The notes beneath the pieces are model-generated. The model saw only the letters and a program-made list of their open reading frames with translations, was not told the origin of the DNA and did no database searches. Source: Candidatus Fermentithermobacillus carboniphilus (GTDB lineage: Bacteria > Bacillota > Sulfobacillia > Fermentithermobacillales > Fermentithermobacillaceae). From it: 64,000 nt of DNA. The stretch covers positions 1,458,494-1,522,493 of the forward strand of contig CP062796.1 in NCBI GenBank assembly GCA_018208355.1. The letters run 5' to 3'. The position numbers and the translations under genes were made by a program. Of this stretch, positions 59,353 through 64,000 are shown piece by piece. How positions within the stretch are numbered: position 1 is the stretch's first letter; each line of letters opens with the position of its first letter.

Positions 59353-62151
59353 TCACTTGAGAAGCCCGTAGAGCTTTGCAACCCTCTCGGCCCCTTCTGA
59401 CGGCTTGAACCCCTGCGGCACGGTTACCTTGGTACCTGTTACAGCGGCAAGATAATAGAGCCAGGTATTTGCCTCTTGGGCGATGTTGCCATCCCGCCGG
59501 GCCGACGTCAGATACTTAATGGCACTGTCTGCATCTCCTGCAAGATATGACGCCTCTCCGAGAACTAGCGCGACTCTTGGCGAGATGTCGAGCTGCTTGG
59601 GATCCCACGCCTGGGCATAAAGCCCGGTAATCCTCGACTTCCGGTTATCCATCATCTGAGGGATTTCTCCGAGCCAGCCTACGTACTTCTTAACCAGGGC
59701 AAGCCTTTCATCGAGATCCTTGACATTACCTGTACCGGCAAGGATTGTATCCAAGTGGTTGAGTATCGCTGTCTTAGCAGTAGAAGCCAACAACTCATAA
59801 TAACGGATATCCAACGGAATCATAGCCACGAGTTCCCGCGCAACCTGGACGCTTTCATCGTAAAGGTCCAGGGCAAATAGCATCTGGCATTCTGTGGTTC
59901 TGTTCTCCAGGTCCAGGGGATTTGTCCTTCTCGCAAGCCCCAGATACAGCTTTGCCATGCCTCTTGAGGCTTCGTCCTTTTTCTCTGCATACTCCTGGAC
60001 GTAGGTTCTGGCCAAATCCAGCGCGTAACTTGATGTGTGGGGATCGTACTTGATGGCGGCAAGGAGAAACTCTCGTCCCTCCTCGACCCTTCCTTCGATG
60101 ATCCTTTGGATGCCGAGGCTACCCAAGGCCATGCCGCGGAAATACCGCTTGCACGGAACGATGATCAGAATGGCCAGGATGATGATGCTCAAGGCATCTA
60201 GAAGGGGTCTTAATCCGTTAAGCTCGGTTAGCTCGCTTCTTCCTTTAGCCTTGCGGGCGCTCTTAAAACCTTTCTTCTGTTCCTTCGCGGCCTGGGGGGA
60301 CTTCGAGGCGGTTTCCGAGGTGGCTTCCGGGCTGCTCACCACGTTCCCGTGCACCGCCTTCTCAAACCTCACTGAGGGCTTCCTCTCAGAGGTCTTGCCG
60401 GTTCTAAAGATCTCCTCGGAAAGGAGTTCCATGGAAAGCCCTGTCCGTATCTCGAAACTCAAAACTCCGACTGCAGCGAAAAGGGAAATGGCCACAGCCG
60501 GGAGCGAAAGTTCGAAATCGAGTGAACTGTGGACCGCCAGCGAAAAAACGGCGAAAGCTGCAGTCGTAAGCCGAGAAAACCAGGCTAGAACCTGCGCCTT
60601 AATTCCGGACGAACCTGGCATGTTCCCTCCGGCCCCGGCGTATCCAATAGTCTCCTCTGAACCGGACACTTTCCGGAAGACAAAATAAGACCTGACACAC
60701 AGGACCACAAGATACCCCCAGAACAAAACGTATGCCAGAAACCCGGGGAAGCCTGTCTCGACGAGGACCTGAGCGAAATGATTGTGGGTCTCGGTGAACC
60801 AGTAGAGTACCGTCTGGTACCTGTGGTAGAGGATGTTCCAGCCTCCTGCCCCTGTCCCCAGAGGGTGATCCAGGGCGATGAGGAACGCGTCTTTGGTGGC
60901 GAAAAACCGCATCAACAAGCTGCGGTCCACGAGGGTGATGGACCTTATACGTGCGATCACCGCCGCCGGCAGCACCTTTGACAGTAGCTTCTGCCCCTGG
61001 GGCGTCGCCAAGGCTAACGAAGAGACCGCCAATGCGAGGGCGATAAGGACCCCGGCCAAGAAAATGTACCTGCGCCGGATACCTCCCCCAACTCCTCTCT
61101 CGGGCAGCCCACTGCTTGACTGGTCTGTCGGCTGACTTGCCGGCAGAGGCTTACCCGCCAATCCACTTACTACCCTGGTGCCCGGAGTGCTGCCCGCGGC
61201 GACCTCGACCCTTGCGGGTTGAAAACGTCGCAATGCTATAAAGGCACGGGCGATCTCTAGAATCAGCGAGAGCGAGGCACCCATGAGAAGGTACTTTCGC
61301 ACCTCGGGGTGCTGGTTCTTGCCGATGGCGGTGGCCAAGGGGACGTTAACTGCCAGAACGGGTACAAGAGTCGTCGCGAAACGGAGAAAGACCTGTCCGC
61401 GAACGCCCCGTGGCAAAAGCGGGAAATACCCGAGCAGCGCCGCCAGGTAAATCAGCCACGTTGCCCGTGAATACGAGAGAACTATCACCGTCAATATGAG
61501 GAAACAGGCGACCGAATACAATCCTCCGGCGACAGTTTGCAGCCACCCCCTTGCTGACGATTGCGTCTCAAACCAAGCGTGGAACGCAAAAAAGGATACG
61601 AACATTTCGTAAGCAGCCAGGGCATTCGGGTATTGGAAACTTCCAAATATCCTGCCGCCGACCACGGCGTCTCTGTAAGACAGGAGGCCTGCTGCAGCCA
61701 AAAGTCCGACCATGGCAGCGACTATACCGCTTACGACAATGGCGTTTCTTACCAGGCGGTTACTTTCCTCGTTTCCTGCCAGGTACTTACCTGCCAGGAA
61801 CATCCCGAGATAAACGCAATATTTTAAAGCGCCGTCAATAGCCTGGCCTTTGGCTTTAGCCCATAGTATCGAAAGGGCATAAAACACGACCACGGCCAGA
61901 AAGGCCAGGTCCGGCCACCTATCCCACAATGGACGGCGTTCCAATATGCTTGCTGCGGCGACGGCGACGAAAAACCATGCCACCCACACGAAAAACCTGA
62001 GGTAGTCTTCACGGAAAAACAACCCGCGCAAAAGAGGGGCATATATGATAACCGCCGCAAAGCACAGCGTCAAAGCCCACCTTAAGTAAGTTGAAAACTT
62101 TGAATCGCTCGTACGCAAACTTACACCCCCACCTGAGGATAATTCGCTCAT
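59353..62151 (-). CDS. O-antigen ligase family protein with C-terminal TPR region
   Basis: 932 residues. About 12 membrane segments (about 23-600), with the Wzy_C signature region around HNHFAQVLVETGFPGFLAYV. A linker rich in Ser/Lys (about 610-640) and a last segment precede a helical C-terminal domain with TPR-like repeats (about 670-930). The combination occurs in some bacterial glycan ligases or polymerases of unknown specificity. AGAGGAGAG stands before ATG 62151 on the minus strand. Confidence 0.85.
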   Translation of the reverse strand: MSELSSGGGVSLRTSDSKFSTYLRWALTLCFAAVIIYAPLLRGLFFREDYLRFFVWVAWFFVAVAAASILERRPLWDRWPDLAFLAVVVFYALSILWAKAKGQAIDGALKYCVYLGMFLAGKYLAGNEESNRLVRNAIVVSGIVAAMVGLLAAAGLLSYRDAVVGGRIFGSFQYPNALAAYEMFVSFFAFHAWFETQSSARGWLQTVAGGLYSVACFLILTVIVLSYSRATWLIYLAALLGYFPLLPRGVRGQVFLRFATTLVPVLAVNVPLATAIGKNQHPEVRKYLLMGASLSLILEIARAFIALRRFQPARVEVAAGSTPGTRVVSGLAGKPLPASQPTDQSSSGLPERGVGGGIRRRYIFLAGVLIALALAVSSLALATPQGQKLLSKVLPAAVIARIRSITLVDRSLLMRFFATKDAFLIALDHPLGTGAGGWNILYHRYQTVLYWFTETHNHFAQVLVETGFPGFLAYVLFWGYLVVLCVRSYFVFRKVSGSEETIGYAGAGGNMPGSSGIKAQVLAWFSRLTTAAFAVFSLAVHSSLDFELSLPAVAISLFAAVGVLSFEIRTGLSMELLSEEIFRTGKTSERKPSVRFEKAVHGNVVSSPEATSETASKSPQAAKEQKKGFKSARKAKGRSELTELNGLRPLLDALSIIILAILIIVPCKRYFRGMALGSLGIQRIIEGRVEEGREFLLAAIKYDPHTSSYALDLARTYVQEYAEKKDEASRGMAKLYLGLARRTNPLDLENRTTECQMLFALDLYDESVQVARELVAMIPLDIRYYELLASTAKTAILNHLDTILAGTGNVKDLDERLALVKKYVGWLGEIPQMMDNRKSRITGLYAQAWDPKQLDISPRVALVLGEASYLAGDADSAIKYLTSARRDGNIAQEANTWLYYLAAVTGTKVTVPQGFKPSEGAERVAKLYGLLK

Positions 62152-62378
62152 TCAACGCTACTCTCCTCTACAATCGGGCAAATTGGACGCGGTATCGACT
62201 GAACAACAATACGGAGGTTGCAGATTAACGGGCGTCGAATGTGTACTCAAACCCGTGCCCACAAATCGGGTGGGGTGCGGGGCCCAGGACCACAGGCTCA
62301 CGCGGATTCGTCTCTAAGAGACACGTATTGGCGTAATTTAGATTGACGGGGTAAGCTGTTAAGAAAGGGGGGTACGCA
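62152..62378. other. Intergenic region between divergent genes
   Basis: 227 bases with no supported gene. A weak promoter for the metallopeptidase gene may be TTGGCG (62328) and TAAGCT (62352), 18 bases apart. Nothing else is clear. Confidence 0.35.
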
Positions 62379-63551
62379 GTGACTGAGGGTAGAGTGATGC
62401 GCAGCGGCGTAGCCCAGGTACAAATAAGTCCGTCTGTCCTCAACTGGGCATTGGCCCGCTCGGGAAGGGATAAGGTAATAAGGCGAAAACTGCCTAAGCT
62501 ATCCGAATGGCTGGCGGGCAAGAGCAACCCAACTTTGCGCGATCTTGAGAAACTGGCAAAAATCACTTCTACCCCTCTTGGTTACCTATTTCTTCCCGCT
62601 CCCCCAAAAGAGGAACTCCCCATCCCGTATTTGCGGACTTTTGATTACGAACCTAGGCATCAGTTAAGCCCTGAGCTCATTGAAACTGTCTACATGATGA
62701 AACGACGCCAAGAGTGGATGCGTCAATACCTCATCGAAGAAGGACATGAGCCACTGCCGTTCGTACATTCGGCCGATATCACCGACAAGCCTGGTGAAGT
62801 TGCTCAAGCAATTAAGCGTACGCTACGACTCGGTGATGAATGGGCGGCAAAGCAACCCACTTGGACTGCTGCATTAAGTGAGCTACGAGACAAGATCGAA
62901 GGTGCTGGGATTCTGGTTGTTGTAAATAGCGTTGTGGGAAACAACAATTACCGCAAGCTTGATCCGAATGAATTCCGAGGACTTGTCTTGGTAGACCCCT
63001 ATGCACCGCTCGTGTTTGTGAACGGAGCTGACGGGAAAGCGGCTCAGATGTTCACGTTGGCTCATGAGCTGGCTCATGTGTGGCTTGGCGCTAGTGCTGC
63101 ATTTGATCTGCGAGAACTTCAGCCGGCTAGCGGCAGGATCGAACTGGCTTGCGATCGCATAGCTGCAGAATTCTTGGTACCCAAAAGTGAGCTACAGAAA
63201 GTTTGGCCCTCCGCCTCTCGTGAGCCAGAACCTTTTGCAGCAATAGCACGCCATTTCAAGGTAAGTGAGCTGGTTGCCGCGCGTAGAGCCTTGGACTTAG
63301 GCCTTGTCACGAAGAGAGAATTCATCGACTTTTACACAGAGTACCAGGCAAGGGAGCGCCCTTCGCAAGACGAGGGTGGCGGTAACTTCTATGTCATACA
63401 ACGACTTCGCGTAGGGCGCCGTTTTGCAGAAGCTGTTATACGTGCCGTTAGGGAAGGCCGGCTTCTTTATCGGGATGCCTACGAACTTACGGGACTCTAT
63501 GGAAAGGCTTTTGACAAATACGCGCAGTCCTTGGGCTTGGGAGGAGAGTAA
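62379..63551 (+). CDS. HTH-ImmA/IrrE metallopeptidase (antitoxin-like)
   Basis: 390 residues. An N-terminal XRE-like region (about 15-75, with LSEWLAGKSNPTLRDLEKLAKITSTPLGYLF) is fused to an ImmA/IrrE zinc domain with HELAH (His229, Glu230, His233). Proteins of this type pair with toxin genes such as DUF4411; here a DUF4411 frame follows directly, overlapping its stop by one base. Probably represses its own operon. GTG 62379 has GGGGGG upstream; ATG 62397 is in frame. Confidence 0.88.
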   Translation: MTEGRVMRSGVAQVQISPSVLNWALARSGRDKVIRRKLPKLSEWLAGKSNPTLRDLEKLAKITSTPLGYLFLPAPPKEELPIPYLRTFDYEPRHQLSPELIETVYMMKRRQEWMRQYLIEEGHEPLPFVHSADITDKPGEVAQAIKRTLRLGDEWAAKQPTWTAALSELRDKIEGAGILVVVNSVVGNNNYRKLDPNEFRGLVLVDPYAPLVFVNGADGKAAQMFTLAHELAHVWLGASAAFDLRELQPASGRIELACDRIAAEFLVPKSELQKVWPSASREPEPFAAIARHFKVSELVAARRALDLGLVTKREFIDFYTEYQARERPSQDEGGGNFYVIQRLRVGRRFAEAVIRAVREGRLLYRDAYELTGLYGKAFDKYAQSLGLGGE

Positions 63552-64000
63552 TGTCAGCTGGCCCCGTTTACGTGCTGGATGCTAACGTTTTCATAGAAGC
63601 GGCGCGCCGTTATTACGCCTTTGACATCGTGCCAGTATACTGGGATACTCTCGTAGACCGTGCCAAAGCCGGGCGTGTATTAAGTATTGATCGCGTAAAA
63701 AAAGAAATAGAACGTGGCAAAGATGACCTTGCTAAGTGGGTAAAGACTGTCTTTTATTCTTGGTTTGATTCCACCAACCAGCCTGATGTGATTGCAGATT
63801 ACCAAGCAATCATAAAGTGGGTCGTGATCCAAACACAGTTCTAAAGCCATGCCAAAGCACAATTTGCCAGCGGAGCAGATGGCTGGTTGGTTGCGTACGC
63901 GATGGCTAAAGGATGTACTGTTGTTACGCACGAAAAATTTTCTCTTGATGCACAAAATAAAGTTCCTATGCCCAATGTGTGTAAGGCGTTTAATGTTCCA
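63551..64000 (+). pseudogene. DUF4411 (PIN-like) toxin gene with in-frame stop, runs off the window
   Basis: The frame begins with MSAGPVYVLDANVFIEAARRYY, matching the PIN-like DUF4411 start with acidic residues in VLDANVF. A TAA at 63842-63844 stops it after 97 residues. The same frame then continues without further stops to 64000, spelling SHAKAQFASGADGWLVAYAMA and KGCTVVTHEKFS, which are the expected second half. So the gene is either disrupted by a nonsense change or a sequencing error. The start overlaps the antitoxin-like stop (TAATG). Confidence 0.75.

Overview
The window reads as a chromosome segment of an anaerobic, spore-forming Bacillota of the clostridial type. The evidence is the conserved order SRP RNA-dnaX-ybaB-recR-yaaL-bofA, a SCIFF peptide with its radical SAM maturase, LonC, an RNA polymerase delta-like protein upstream of pyrG, S-layer homology proteins, many TTG/GTG starts behind strong Shine-Dalgarno sites, and a lysine-fermentation cluster. 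I cannot name the genus.

Layout. 1-9 kb: the end of a TPR protein, three small membrane or DUF proteins, then rpsF-ssb-rpsR, a YybS-like protein, rplI, lonC and dnaB. 8.9-12.1 kb: an FAD dehydrogenase, six tRNA genes (Ser-TGA, Ser-GCT, Arg-ACG, Arg-CCT, tadA, Ser-CGA, Ser-GGA) and a large SRP RNA. 12.1-15.4 kb: dnaX to bofA. 15.4-17.1 kb: scfA-scfB. 17.3-27.5 kb: cell envelope genes (M23 peptidase, murA, HtrA, class A PBP), polyamine genes (speE, speB) and argS.

27.5-37.1 kb is a lysine-fermentation block. A PAS/AAA+/Fis regulator (minus strand) diverges from kdd-kamA-P-loop protein-MutS-like protein-kamD-kamE. A consensus sigma-54 promoter (TGGCAC-N5-TTGC at 29263-29277) lies in the divergent region, so the operon is probably induced through sigma-54 by its neighbour. 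The P-loop and MutS-like genes are tightly coupled to the B12 mutase genes and are probably accessory to them. The later pathway genes (kce, kal) are not in the window.

37.2-49.1 kb: rpoE, pyrG, a carboxyltransferase (oxaloacetate decarboxylase type), a MacAB-like efflux set whose fusion protein carries a tandem duplication, a two-component system, a PhzF protein and pyroglutamyl peptidase. 49.2-57.9 kb is an exported cell-surface block: an SLH S-layer protein behind a near-consensus promoter and a long leader, a small SLH protein, a large subtilisin-like protease with an insertion, and a CtpA protease with a peptidoglycan-binding domain. It meets a convergent minus-strand pair (Wzz-like and O-antigen-ligase/TPR) at a 13-bp perfect hairpin. 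The window ends in an ImmA/IrrE-DUF4411 toxin-antitoxin-like pair whose toxin frame has an in-frame stop.
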